This document shows positions 8,782-17,056 of a stretch of DNA of 64,000 nt, one piece after another (within the stretch, counting starts at the first letter, position 1; each line of letters starts with the position of its first letter). The translations under genes were made by a program, and so were the position numbers. The notes below the pieces were generated by a model, which saw only the letters and a list, made by a program, of their open reading frames with translations, ran no database searches and was not told the origin of the DNA. Source of the DNA: Streptomyces iakyrus (GTDB lineage: Bacteria; Actinomycetota; Actinomycetes; Streptomycetales; Streptomycetaceae); the NCBI RefSeq assembly GCF_000717055.1, contig NZ_JNXI01000017.1, positions 62,001-126,000 on the forward strand. The letters are read 5' to 3'.

Positions 8782-9534
8782 TTGCAGACGCTGACATCGC
8801 AGGACCCGCTGGCCGTCGCCGTCACGGAGGCGATCCGCACCGGGGATGTGCCCGGGCTCCGGCGGCTGCTCGCCGACCATCCCGGTCTCGCCGCCGTCCG
8901 CATCGCCGAGCAGGGCGAGGAGGGCAGGGGCACGCGCAGTCTGCTGCACATCGCGGCCGACTGGCCCGGTCACTTCCCCAGGGGCCCCGAGGTGGTCGCG
9001 GTCCTGGTGGCCGCCGGGGCCGATCCGCAGGCCCGCTTCGAGGGTGCGCACGCTGAGACGCCGCTGCACTGGGCCGCCAGCAGCAACGACGTGCCCGTCC
9101 TGGACGCGCTGATCGCGGCCGGGGCCGACATCGAGGCGCCCGGGGCGGTGATCGCCGGCGGCACCCCGCTCGCCGACGCCCGGGGATTCGGCCAGTGGCG
9201 CGCCGCGCACCGGCTCGTCGAGCACGGCGCCCGCGTCACCCTCCAGGACGCCGCCACGCTCGGTCTGCTCGACCGGGTCCGGGCCTGCGTCGAGGCGGAC
9301 GAGGCACCGTCACCCGAGGAGATCACCAGCGCCTTCTGGGGCGCCTGTCACGGCGGTCACCTGCCCACCGCGCAGTACCTCCACCAACGGGGCGCGGACC
9401 CCGACTGGTCCGGCTACGACGGCATGACGCCGCTGGACGTCGCCCGCACCCAGGACGCCGACGACGTGGTGCGCTGGCTGCGCGACCTGGGCGCGAAGAC
9501 GAAGGCCTCCGGCGAGGCACCTCACAGGCAGTAG
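8782..9534 (+). CDS. Ankyrin-repeat protein
   Basis: A 250-residue cytoplasmic protein with a TTG start at 8782 placed 5 bases after GGGAGG; no ATG fits. It contains about five ankyrin units: GDVPGLRRLLADHPGLAAV, TRSLLHIAADWPGH with VVAVLVAAGADPQ, TPLHWAASSNDVPVLDALIAAGADI, TPLADARGFGQWRAAHRLVEHGARV, and a C-terminal unit with YLHQRGADPDWSGYDGMTPLDVA. Ankyrin repeats form a protein-binding solenoid; no enzymatic domain is present. Its target is unknown. It converges with, and overlaps by 13 bases, the small gene on the other strand. Confidence 0.85.
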   Translation: MQTLTSQDPLAVAVTEAIRTGDVPGLRRLLADHPGLAAVRIAEQGEEGRGTRSLLHIAADWPGHFPRGPEVVAVLVAAGADPQARFEGAHAETPLHWAASSNDVPVLDALIAAGADIEAPGAVIAGGTPLADARGFGQWRAAHRLVEHGARVTLQDAATLGLLDRVRACVEADEAPSPEEITSAFWGACHGGHLPTAQYLHQRGADPDWSGYDGMTPLDVARTQDADDVVRWLRDLGAKTKASGEAPHRQ

Positions 9535-9704
9535 CGCACCATCCATTCGTCCTGGTTGTACGCGTTACGCGCCGGGTCGGGCACGCTCGCCGCCCGCTCC
9601 TCGACCATGTCCTCCACGCGCACCGGCTCCGGCAGTGCCCCGAAGCGGGCCCGGCGGGCCGCGCCCTCCGCCTCGCTCCCCTGCTGCGTCGTCGCCTCGT
9701 CCAC
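9522..9704 (-). CDS. Small conserved protein of unknown function
   Basis: A 60-residue acidic protein. The GTG start at 9704 is preferred because GGAGAGGGGA lies just upstream; a longer frame from 9797 would cross this signal. Sequence features: Gln/Glu-rich N-terminus, RARFGALPEPVRVEDMVEERAA in the middle (no membrane segment), and an aromatic tail NAYNQDEWMVRYCL ending in Cys-Leu. I do not recognise a family. Codon bias is consistent with coding. Its 3' end overlaps the ankyrin gene by 13 bases. Confidence 0.55.
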   Translation of the reverse strand: MDEATTQQGSEAEGAARRARFGALPEPVRVEDMVEERAASVPDPARNAYNQDEWMVRYCL

Positions 9705-9883
9705 GGCGATTCCCCTCTCCGGCTGGTCGGTCCGACCGTTCGTCCCTTGGTGGGCAAAGAGTTGACGTGCGGGAGGGGCTTCTGGTTCCCGTGGCACCGC
9801 TCAGCCGTGAAAGTCGCGCCGCCACCGGCGCTTGTTCGACCGTACGAACTTTCACCTCGCCGGTTCCCCTTCCGACCTGCCAG

Positions 9884-9904
9884 TGATAGGAAACCTTCCT
9901 ATCA
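9884..9904. promoter_or_regulatory. Palindromic operator in front of the chitosanase gene (CsnR-like site)
   Basis: TGATAGGAA-ACC-TTCCTATCA, a perfect 9-bp inverted repeat with a 3-base centre, ends 48 bases before the chitosanase start. Streptomyces chitosanase genes are known to be repressed by the ROK-family regulator CsnR, which binds a palindrome in this place. The position and AGGAA/TTCCT core fit that site; binding itself is inferred. Confidence 0.75.
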
Positions 9905-9952
9905 GTTCTGCACGGCCAGCTCTTCCAACCCCCCACTCTGCTTGGAGGCCCC

Positions 9953-10774
9953 GTGAGACACCCCGCCACCCCGGCGACGCGCCGCACCGCCCTGACGCTG
10001 TTCGGCGCGGCCCTCGCGGCCACCCCGTTCCTGAAACCCGTCGCCGCCACGGCGTCCGAGCGGGCGATCGGGCTCGACGACCCGGCGAAGAAGGAGATCG
10101 CCATGCAGCTCGTGTCGAGCGCCGAGAACTCCTCGCTCGACTGGAAGGCGCAGTACCAGTACATCGAGGACATCCGCGACGGCCGCGGCTACACCGCCGG
10201 CATCATCGGCTTCTGCTCCGGCACCGGCGACATGCTCGACCTCGTGGAGCTCTACACCGCCCGCCGGCCCGGCAACGTCCTCGCCAAGTACCTGCCGGCC
10301 CTGCGCGAGGTCAACGGCTCGGACTCGCATGCCGGACTGGACCCCGGCTTCCCCGGCGACTGGCGCCGGGCGGCCCGGGACGCCGCGTTCCAGCGGGCGC
10401 AGGACGACGAGCGCGACCGGGTGTACTTCGGCCCCGCGGTCCGGCAGGGGAAGGCGGACGGGCTGCGCGTGCTCGGCCAGTTCGCGTACTACGACGCCAT
10501 CGTCATGCACGGCGACGGCAGCGATCCCCTGAGTTTCCGGAACATCCGCAGGCGCGCGCTGCGCACCGCGAAGCCGCCGGCGCAGGGCGGTGACGAGGTG
10601 ACGTACCTCGACGCCTTCCTGGACGCACGGGTGTGGGCCATGAAGCAGGAGGAAGCGCACAGCGACACGAGCCGGGTCGACACCGCGCAGCGCGTCTTCC
10701 TGCGCCGGCGCAACCTCGACCTGAACCCGCCGCTCGACTGGAGGGTCTACGGCGACAGCTACCACATCGGCTGA
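9953..10774 (+). CDS. csnA: Secreted chitosanase, glycoside hydrolase family 46
   Basis: A 273-residue exoenzyme that cleaves beta-1,4 bonds in chitosan. GTG start at 9953 (GTGAGACACCCC). The N-terminus carries a twin-arginine-like signal (ATRRTALTLFGAALAA) with cleavage near residue 36. The GH46 catalytic pair is visible: Glu58 in SSAENSS acts as acid and Asp76 in DIRDGRGYTAG as base, with the 18-residue spacing of characterised enzymes. GFCSGTGDM and the C-terminal LNPPLDWRVYGDSYHIG are also family hallmarks, so the gene is complete. A palindromic operator lies upstream, implying induction by chitosan breakdown products. Confidence 0.95.
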   Translation: MRHPATPATRRTALTLFGAALAATPFLKPVAATASERAIGLDDPAKKEIAMQLVSSAENSSLDWKAQYQYIEDIRDGRGYTAGIIGFCSGTGDMLDLVELYTARRPGNVLAKYLPALREVNGSDSHAGLDPGFPGDWRRAARDAAFQRAQDDERDRVYFGPAVRQGKADGLRVLGQFAYYDAIVMHGDGSDPLSFRNIRRRALRTAKPPAQGGDEVTYLDAFLDARVWAMKQEEAHSDTSRVDTAQRVFLRRRNLDLNPPLDWRVYGDSYHIG

Positions 10775-10862
10775 CCCGGCCGGCCCGGGCGGGAAGTGGT
10801 CCACCAAGCAGGCAGGGAAGTGGACCCCGTCCCGGGCCGCCCGGCTGCCTAGCGTCACCCCC

Positions 10863-11825
10863 ATGAACGCCACGACCACGCGCGGCGCCCTGCTCGCCGC
10901 GCTCGCCTGCGTCCTCGTCGGAGGATCCTTCACCGCCAACAGCGTCCTGGGCGACTACCCCTACGCGGGCGGCCAGTTCCTGCGTTACGCACTGGCCTGC
11001 CTGCTGCTGGTGCCGGCGGCCGGGAAGGGCGCCGCCGGCCGGGTACGGGCCCTGACACTCCGTCAGTGGGCCCGTCTCGCCCTGCTGACCGCGGTCGGCA
11101 TGGTCGGTTTCAACCTGGCCGTCATCGCCGCCGAACGCACGGCGGAACCCGCGGTGCCCGGCGTGTTCGTGGGCTGCGCGCCGGTGGCCGTCGCCGTGCT
11201 CGTGCCCCTCATGGACGGGCGCAGGCCCCAACGGGTCGTGCTGTACGGGTCGTTGCTGGTGGCCGTCGGCGCCTTCACGGTGCAGGGCTGGGGACGCACG
11301 GACGGCACCGGCATCGCCTTCTCCGTGTGCGCCCTGGCCGGGGAGGTCGGGTTCGCCGTGCTCGCGGTGCCCGTACTGCGGCCGCTCGGGCCGCGGCTGC
11401 TGTCCGCCACGGTGTGCGCGGTCGCCGCCCTGGAGTCGGCGGCGGTCGGGCTGCTCGTCGACGGCACCGGCTGGCTGCGGCGTCCGGACACCGTCGAGAC
11501 GGCCGCGCTGCTGTGGCAGGCGGTGGTGGTCACCGTGGTCGGGTTCGTGTGCTGGTACATGGGCATGCAGCGGATCGGCGCGGAGCGCGCCACGCTCTTC
11601 TCGGGCCTCATCCCGGTCGCGGCGGCCTGCACCGCGCCGCTCGTCGGCACGGGCTCCTACGGCCCCGCCCAGGCGGCGGGCAGTGCGCTGGTGGGGCTCG
11701 GCGTGGCGCTCGGGTCGGGAGCGCTGCGGCGGGCGGAGCGGAGGCGGGCCCCGCGGGGTCGGGCCTTTCGGGGGAACGGACGACCGGAGTCCCGGGGCAT
11801 CCGCGTGCCTGAAGCGCCGGAGTGA
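10863..11825 (+). CDS. EamA/DMT-family membrane exporter
   Basis: A 320-residue integral membrane protein with about ten hydrophobic helices arranged as two five-helix EamA repeats (about 8-140 and 150-285). It begins MNATTTRGALLAALACVLVGGSFTANS; the second repeat includes WYMGMQRIGAERATLFSGLIPVAAA, the usual EamA signature near helix 9. The C-terminus is a basic, cytoplasmic tail. DMT-family members export small metabolites or amino acids; the substrate is unknown. No strong ribosome binding site precedes the ATG. It is followed at 57 bases by the MMPL gene on the same strand. Confidence 0.85.
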   Translation: MNATTTRGALLAALACVLVGGSFTANSVLGDYPYAGGQFLRYALACLLLVPAAGKGAAGRVRALTLRQWARLALLTAVGMVGFNLAVIAAERTAEPAVPGVFVGCAPVAVAVLVPLMDGRRPQRVVLYGSLLVAVGAFTVQGWGRTDGTGIAFSVCALAGEVGFAVLAVPVLRPLGPRLLSATVCAVAALESAAVGLLVDGTGWLRRPDTVETAALLWQAVVVTVVGFVCWYMGMQRIGAERATLFSGLIPVAAACTAPLVGTGSYGPAQAAGSALVGLGVALGSGALRRAERRRAPRGRAFRGNGRPESRGIRVPEAPE

Positions 11826-11882
11826 TCCCGCGCGCATCTAATGAACGGCATTGACCTCCCGGCCGACACAGGAGACGACTCC

Positions 11883-14135
11883 ATGCCGCTTAGCCGCACC
11901 GGTGAAGGAGACACGAAAACCTCGCGCGGGGGTGTGCTGCGGCGGCTGGGCGAGTGGTGCGCACGGCACTTCGTGATCGTCATCATCGCCTGGCTCGTGG
12001 CGCTGGTGGCGCTCCAGGTCGTCAGCCGTGAGTTCGGGGGGTCGTACTCCGACAACTTCAGCCTGCCCCAGGCGCAGGCCCAGAAGGGTCTGGACGTGCT
12101 GAAGGCGCACGATCCCCAGGCCGGCGGCTACAGCAGCCAGATCGTGCTGCGCGACGACCAGCAGCCCCTGACCGCGCTGAGCTCCCAGATGTCGACCACC
12201 GTCGCCGACCTGGAGAAGCTCCCGCACGTGCTGTCCGCCCAGAACCCGCTGACCGCGCCGGGCACGCCCAGCGGCCAGCAGAACGTGGGGCCGCTGTCGG
12301 ACGACAAGAAGACGGCCTACATCACCGTCCGCTTCAACGTGCAGCCCTCGACGCTCGGCGACGACTACCTCGACGGCGTCGACACCGCCGTACAGCCGTT
12401 GCGGTCGGCCGGGGCGGAGGTCGAATACGGCGGACCGCTCGGCGAGCTCGCCCGGCCGTCCGCCGACGACCGGGTGAGCGAGCTGATCGGCTTCGGCGTG
12501 GCGGTCATCGTGCTGCTCGTCGGGTTCGGCAGCGTGATCGCCGCCGTCGTCCCGCTGCTGAGCGCGCTGATCAGCGTCGTCGGCGGTCTCGCCATCCTCG
12601 GACTGCTGGCGGCGGCGTTCACCTTCGCGACGGTCTCACCGACCCTGGCCACGATGATCGGCCTCGGCGTCGGCATCGACTACGCCCTGTTCATGCTCAC
12701 CCGGCACCGGCAGAACCTCATCGACGGCATGGACCCGGTGCGGGCGGCGGGCCAGGCCGCGAGCACCAGCGGCCATGCCGTTCTCGTCTCGGGCTGCACG
12801 GTGATCATCGCGCTGGCGGGCCTGTCCGCGTCCGGGGTCTCCTTCATCGCCCTGCTCGGTCTCGCCGCCGCCGTCACCGTCGTCTCGGCCGTCGTCGGCG
12901 CGCTCACCCTGGTGCCGGCCCTGCTCGGCCTCATCGGCCGGCACATCGACCGCTTCCACGTGCGCCCGCCCATCGCCGAGACCGAAGCCGGGGCGGGTGA
13001 CACGCCGCAGGGCACCTGGCACCGGTACGCGCAGCGGGTGGAGCGCAGACCGCTGTCGTTCCTGTCGGCGGGAGTCGCCGTGGTCGTGGTCCTCGCCATC
13101 CCGTTGTTCTCCATCCAGCTCGGACACATCGGTGACGGCGCCGACCCGACCTCCTTCACCGACCGACGGGCGTACGACCTGATGGCCGGCGCCTTCGGGC
13201 CCGGCTCGAACGGCCCGCTCACGGTCGTCATCGACCAGACGAACGTGCCTCAGTCGCAGCGCTCCGCCCTGGCCTCCAAGGCCCAGCAGTCGCTCGACGG
13301 GGTCCAAGGCGCCGCCGTCGTCACTCCCCTGACGCCCACGCAGGACGGCGACATCCTGCTCGGCACGGTCTACTCGGCCAAGTCCCCGCAGAACGCCGCG
13401 ACCACGGACCTGACGAACCGTCTCGTCGACGACACGCTGCCGGGCGCCGTGCAGGGCACGGACGCCAAGGGGTACGTCACCGGTACGACGGCGACCCAGG
13501 TCGACTTCCGTGACATCGTCGCCTCCCAGCTGCCCGTGATCATCGCCGTCGTGGTGGGTCTGGCCTTCCTGATCATCCTGGCCGTGTTCCGGGGGCTGCT
13601 CGTCGCCGTCAAGGCGGCCGTCCTGAACGTGCTGTCGATCGCCGCGTCGTACGGGGTGGTCGTCGCGGTCTTCCAATGGGGGTGGGGCGGTCCCGCTCTC
13701 GGCGTCCACGGCAAGGTGCCCATCGAGAGCTACGTGCCGATGATGATGTTCGCCATCGTCTTCGGCCTCAGCATGGACTACGAGATCTTCCTGCTGTCGC
13801 GTGTCCACGAGGCCTGGCTCCGCACCAAGGACGCCGAGGGGTCGGTCGCGCACGCCCTGGAGATCACCGCCCGGGTCATCACCTGTGCCGCGCTGATCAT
13901 GGTGAGCGTGTTCGCGGCGTTCATCGTCAGCGACAACATCGTGGTCAAGATGCTCGGACTGGGGCTGGCCGTCAGCGTGCTCATCGACGCGACCGTCGTA
14001 CGCCTGCTCATGGTGCCGGCCGTGATGACACTGCTCGGACGGCACGCCTGGTGGATGCCGCGGTGGCTGGACCGGGTGGTGCCGCACATCGATGCCGAGG
14101 GGGCACGGACCGAGGCACGTTCGGCGTCTCACTGA
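11883..14135 (+). CDS. MMPL-family RND transporter
   Basis: A 750-residue membrane protein. The ATG at 11883 is preferred to the in-frame ATG at 11841 because AGGAGA lies 8 bases upstream. There are two MMPL halves, each with one helix, a soluble porter domain and five further helices. Helices 4 carry the family motifs GLGVGIDYALFML and IVFGLSMDYEIFLLSRV, whose Asp-Tyr pair forms the proton relay. RND/MMPL pumps use the proton gradient to export lipids, siderophores or hydrophobic drugs. No biosynthetic genes sit next to it, so the cargo cannot be named. Confidence 0.9.
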   Translation: MPLSRTGEGDTKTSRGGVLRRLGEWCARHFVIVIIAWLVALVALQVVSREFGGSYSDNFSLPQAQAQKGLDVLKAHDPQAGGYSSQIVLRDDQQPLTALSSQMSTTVADLEKLPHVLSAQNPLTAPGTPSGQQNVGPLSDDKKTAYITVRFNVQPSTLGDDYLDGVDTAVQPLRSAGAEVEYGGPLGELARPSADDRVSELIGFGVAVIVLLVGFGSVIAAVVPLLSALISVVGGLAILGLLAAAFTFATVSPTLATMIGLGVGIDYALFMLTRHRQNLIDGMDPVRAAGQAASTSGHAVLVSGCTVIIALAGLSASGVSFIALLGLAAAVTVVSAVVGALTLVPALLGLIGRHIDRFHVRPPIAETEAGAGDTPQGTWHRYAQRVERRPLSFLSAGVAVVVVLAIPLFSIQLGHIGDGADPTSFTDRRAYDLMAGAFGPGSNGPLTVVIDQTNVPQSQRSALASKAQQSLDGVQGAAVVTPLTPTQDGDILLGTVYSAKSPQNAATTDLTNRLVDDTLPGAVQGTDAKGYVTGTTATQVDFRDIVASQLPVIIAVVVGLAFLIILAVFRGLLVAVKAAVLNVLSIAASYGVVVAVFQWGWGGPALGVHGKVPIESYVPMMMFAIVFGLSMDYEIFLLSRVHEAWLRTKDAEGSVAHALEITARVITCAALIMVSVFAAFIVSDNIVVKMLGLGLAVSVLIDATVVRLLMVPAVMTLLGRHAWWMPRWLDRVVPHIDAEGARTEARSASH

Positions 14136-14275
14136 ACCCGACTCCCACCGCTGTCCCAACTCGCGTGAGCCATCGGCTGCTTGCAACGGCTTCCGGCTTC
14201 ACCCCGCGTTTCATGGCCCGAAAAATCCCTTTTTGCTGTTTTGGCCTAGTGGGTGTGGTTAATCGAGGAGGGTGC

Positions 14276-14416
14276 GTGCGGGACGGCCACCGGAGCGAGA
14301 AGCCGGCGGCGAGCCCCGCACAGGCCGGGCGCGCCGAAGCGCGGAGGTGGACGGCGGACGCCGTCGCCGCGGGCGGTCCGGATCCCGACGAGACCGAATC
14401 CACGGGCGGTGCCTGA
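14276..14416 (+). CDS. Possible small basic protein
   Basis: A 46-residue frame (VRDGHRSEKPAASP...) with a GTG start and GAGGAGGG only 3 bases upstream. It ends 12 bases before the next gene, with which it could be co-transcribed. The codon third positions are GC-rich, but it is short and unrecognised, so it may be no more than leader sequence. Confidence 0.3.
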   Translation: MRDGHRSEKPAASPAQAGRAEARRWTADAVAAGGPDPDETESTGGA

Positions 14417-14428
14417 GGGAGAGGACCC

Positions 14429-15028
14429 ATGAGCGAGATGGCGAACGAGAGCACCGGTCGTGCTCAGCAGGCCGGGCAGGCGGCGAAACAGGAGGCCTCG
14501 GCCACGGCCGGTCAGGCCAGGGAAGGTGCGAGTCAGGTCGTCGGCACCGCCACCGACCAGGTCAGAGCCGTCACCGGTGAGGCCAGGGCACAGGCCGGTG
14601 CGATGGCCGGCGACCTGCGGACGCGGGTCAGCGAGGAGGCCGAGAGCCAGACCCGGCGCGGAGCGCAGGTGGTGCGGCAGTGGGCGGACGACCTGTCCGC
14701 TCTCGCGGACAGCGCCGACACGGACACACCCGCCAGGAGCCTCGTGACGCAGGCGGCCGACCGTGGCCACCGTGCCGCCGACTACCTGGACGCCCGGGGC
14801 GTGGGCGGCCTGGTCGGCGACCTTCAGGACTTCGCCCGCCGGCGCCCCGGCGCCTTCCTCGGCGGAGCGGTCGTGGCCGGGTTCGCCGTCGGACGGCTTG
14901 CCAAGGCCGGCAGCAAGGCCGACGGTTCCGGCCAGGGCCGCTCGGCGCAGCCGCACACCTCGGCCGGTTCTCAGAGCCTGCCCGAGGACGCGGCGCCGCC
15001 CGGACTGCCGGGTTACGGGGAGGTCTGA
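14429..15028 (+). CDS. Stress-type helical protein with one membrane segment
   Basis: A 199-residue protein; ATG at 14429 after GGGAGAGG. The first 100 residues are Ala/Gln/Thr-rich amphipathic repeats (QAGQAAKQEASATAGQAREGAS, ATDQVRAVTGEARAQAGAMAG) that should form long helices, like LEA or apolipophorin-like stress proteins. A single hydrophobic segment (FLGGAVVAGFAVGRLA, about 152-167) follows FARRRPG, then a disordered tail. It is the first clear member of a four-gene cassette with holin-like, DUF3618 and PRC-barrel proteins. A role in protecting or tethering the membrane or nucleoid under stress is inferred, not shown. Confidence 0.7.
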   Translation: MSEMANESTGRAQQAGQAAKQEASATAGQAREGASQVVGTATDQVRAVTGEARAQAGAMAGDLRTRVSEEAESQTRRGAQVVRQWADDLSALADSADTDTPARSLVTQAADRGHRAADYLDARGVGGLVGDLQDFARRRPGAFLGGAVVAGFAVGRLAKAGSKADGSGQGRSAQPHTSAGSQSLPEDAAPPGLPGYGEV

Positions 15029-15029
15029 G

Positions 15030-15464
15030 ATGTCGTCGCTCGCGCCACACGCCCCGCATCGCCCCGCTCCGAAGCACCGCGGGCAGGAGGACAGCTCGGT
15101 GGGAGAGCTGCTCTCGACGGTGACGTCGGACGTGCAGCAACTGCTGCGCCAAGAAGCGGAACTGGCCAAGGCCGAGATCCGGGAAGAGGCCACCAAAGCG
15201 GGCAAGGCGGCCGGGATGTTCGGCGGAGCCGGTTTCGCCGGCTACATGGTGGCGGTCTTTCTGACCCTGGCGGCGATGTTCGCCCTGGCCAACGTCATGG
15301 ACCTGGGATGGGCCGCACTGATCGTCACCGGAGTGTGGGCGGTGATCGGCCTGGTCCTGTACCGCCGGGGCCGCGCGCAGATGCGCACCGTGTCACGGAA
15401 GCCGGAGCAGACCATGCAGACGCTGAAGGAGGACATGCAATGGGCACGGCACCCGACCGGATAA
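15030..15464 (+). CDS. Phage holin-like membrane protein (DUF1469 type)
   Basis: A 144-residue protein; ATG at 15030 after GGGGAGG, one base beyond the previous stop. A soluble amphipathic segment (GELLSTVTSDVQQLLRQEAELAKAEIREEATKAGKAAG) precedes two hydrophobic helices (about 70-90 and 96-116) and a basic tail. This is the actinobacterial holin superfamily III-like/DUF1469 layout. There are no phage genes nearby, so the name reflects fold only. These proteins sit beside DUF3618 proteins in many actinomycetes and a second such pair lies at 23.6-24.5 kb. It overlaps the next gene by 25 bases. Confidence 0.85.
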   Translation: MSSLAPHAPHRPAPKHRGQEDSSVGELLSTVTSDVQQLLRQEAELAKAEIREEATKAGKAAGMFGGAGFAGYMVAVFLTLAAMFALANVMDLGWAALIVTGVWAVIGLVLYRRGRAQMRTVSRKPEQTMQTLKEDMQWARHPTG

Positions 15465-16144
15465 GGGCCGACATCGAATCCACCCGGGAAAGGCTGTCCG
15501 AGGACGTGTCCCGACTGGCCGACCGCGCCCGCCCCCGCCGGATGGTACGGCGTCGCACCCGGCGCGTCCGCGGCGCTCTGCACGGGGTCAGGGAACGAGT
15601 GATGGGCAGCGCTTCGGAGATCACCGGGCAGACCGCCGACCGCACGCAGCAGGCCACCCGGTCGGTACTGGAATCCACCGGTCAGGCGGCTGACACCGCG
15701 CGCCAGGCCGCCGGAAGGGTCACCGGCACCGCCCGGCAGACCGCCGGGCAGGCCGGCGAGGCGGCACGGCAGGCCCCCGAGCAAGCGATGCGGCAGACGC
15801 AGGGCAATCCGCTCGCGGCCGGCCTCATCGCCTTCGGCGCGGGACTGCTGACCGCCTCGCTGCTGCCCACCTCGCAGGCCGAGGAGCAGGCGGCGCAGCG
15901 GGCCGGGCAGGCCGTGGAGCCCATGAAGCAGGCCGCGTTGGAGTCCGCGCAGCAGTTGAAGGAGGACGCCACCCAGGCCGGCCGCCAAGCCGCCCAGGAG
16001 GTCAAGGACACCGCCTCCGAAGCCGCCCGCGCCACCAAGGAGCAGGCCGAAGAGCAAGCCGGGCACGTCACCGAACAGGCCCGGCGCTCCGCACAGACAG
16101 CGGCCGAGGAAGCACGCGGACAGACCGGCAGCCCCGGACCGTAG
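15440..16144 (+). CDS. DUF3618-domain membrane-tethered helical protein
   Basis: A 234-residue protein; ATG at 15440 after AAGGAGG, inside the 3' end of the holin-like gene. The N-terminus has the DUF3618 signature IRADIESTRERLSEDVSRLADR (residues about 8-29). Gln/Ala-rich 11-residue-type helices follow, then one membrane segment (LAAGLIAFGAGLLTASLLP, about 124-142), then another amphipathic stretch (QLKEDATQAGRQAAQEVKDTA). It probably lies along the inner membrane face. Its function is unknown; its tight linkage to the holin-like protein suggests a complex. Confidence 0.85.
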   Translation: MGTAPDRIRADIESTRERLSEDVSRLADRARPRRMVRRRTRRVRGALHGVRERVMGSASEITGQTADRTQQATRSVLESTGQAADTARQAAGRVTGTARQTAGQAGEAARQAPEQAMRQTQGNPLAAGLIAFGAGLLTASLLPTSQAEEQAAQRAGQAVEPMKQAALESAQQLKEDATQAGRQAAQEVKDTASEAARATKEQAEEQAGHVTEQARRSAQTAAEEARGQTGSPGP

Positions 16145-16186
16145 GCACCCCGCCGCCCGACCAACCCAGAATGCAGGAGATACCGA

Positions 16187-16984
16187 ATGATCACCCGAGA
16201 GCAGATCGACATCGTGCTGGACCACCCGGTCCATGACGCCAGGGGGGACAAGATCGGCGATGCCCGGCACGTCTTCTTCGACGACGTCACCGGCGAGCCC
16301 GAGTGGGTCAGCGTCCGGACGGGCCTGTTCGGCACCAGTGAGTCCTTCGTGCCCATCCACGACGCGGCCCTCGTCGAGGACCACCTCGAAGTGCCGTTCG
16401 CCAAGGACCAGGTCAAAGACGCGCCCAACGTCGACGTAGACGCCGGCGGCCACCTGTCCGAACAGGAGGAGCAGCGCCTGTACCAGTACTACGGCATCGA
16501 CTGGGACGCCTCGTGGCAGGACCCGGACTCCGGCACTGGCCGGGCGACGGGCACCACCGGTACCACCGGCACCGTCGGCACCGTCGGCACCGGCGATGAC
16601 GCGATGACGCGGTCCGAGGAGGAGATGCACGTCGGTGTCGAACGCCACGAGGCCGGCCGGGCTCGGCTGCGCAAGTACGTCGTCACCGAAGAGCAGCAGT
16701 ACACCGTCCCCGTACGCCATGAAGAGGTCCGCGTCGAGCGCGAGCCGATCACCGACGCCAACCGGGACAGGGCGATGACCGGCCCGGACATCACCGAGGC
16801 GGAACACGACGTCACGCTCTACGAGGAGCAGCCCGTGGTGGAGACCCGGGCCGTGCCGAAGGAGCGGGTGCGCCTGACCACCGAAGAGGTCACGGAGGAG
16901 GAGACCGTCACCGGCGAGGTCCGCAAGGAACGCATCGAGTCCGAGGGAACCGACGAGCACGGGGACCGGCGGCGCCGCCCCTGA
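16187..16984 (+). CDS. PRC-barrel plus DUF2382 protein
   Basis: A 265-residue soluble protein; ATG at 16187 after CAGGAG. Residues 1-80 form a PRC barrel (ITREQIDIVLDHPVHDARGDKIG, VFFDDVTGEPEWVSVRTG). A Thr/Gly-repeat linker (TGTTGTTGTVGTVGTGD, about 121-137) leads to DUF2382 (about 145-260), rich in Glu with RKYVVTEEQQYTVPVRHEEVRVEREPI and LYEEQPVV. The combination is widespread in actinobacteria and is often stress-induced. PRC barrels bind partner proteins; no catalytic site is visible. It closes the cassette and is followed by a very strong terminator. Confidence 0.85.
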   Translation: MITREQIDIVLDHPVHDARGDKIGDARHVFFDDVTGEPEWVSVRTGLFGTSESFVPIHDAALVEDHLEVPFAKDQVKDAPNVDVDAGGHLSEQEEQRLYQYYGIDWDASWQDPDSGTGRATGTTGTTGTVGTVGTGDDAMTRSEEEMHVGVERHEAGRARLRKYVVTEEQQYTVPVRHEEVRVEREPITDANRDRAMTGPDITEAEHDVTLYEEQPVVETRAVPKERVRLTTEEVTEEETVTGEVRKERIESEGTDEHGDRRRRP

Positions 16985-16990
16985 TCTCCA

Positions 16991-17037
16991 CGGGGCGCCC
17001 GGGGCGCGAGGGCCGAGGCCCTCCCCCGGGCGCCCCG
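16991..17037. terminator. Long two-tier hairpin terminator
   Basis: A perfect 14-bp outer stem (16991-17004 with 17024-17037) encloses a second perfect 7-bp stem (17008-17014 with 17017-17023), with CGC unpaired between them and a GA loop. It lies 7 bases after one stop codon and 20 bases before the convergent permease stop, so it can end both transcripts. Confidence 0.85.
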
Positions 17038-17056
17038 CGTGCGCGCCGGGACGGGA

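Noticed and set aside
4082..8797. 1571-residue minus-strand open frame across the phosphatase region
   Set aside because: It is antisense to the first phosphatase and the ANTAR gene and in a shifted frame over the second phosphatase; codon third positions are not GC-biased in its frame and its sequence is Arg/Pro/Gly-rich low-complexity.
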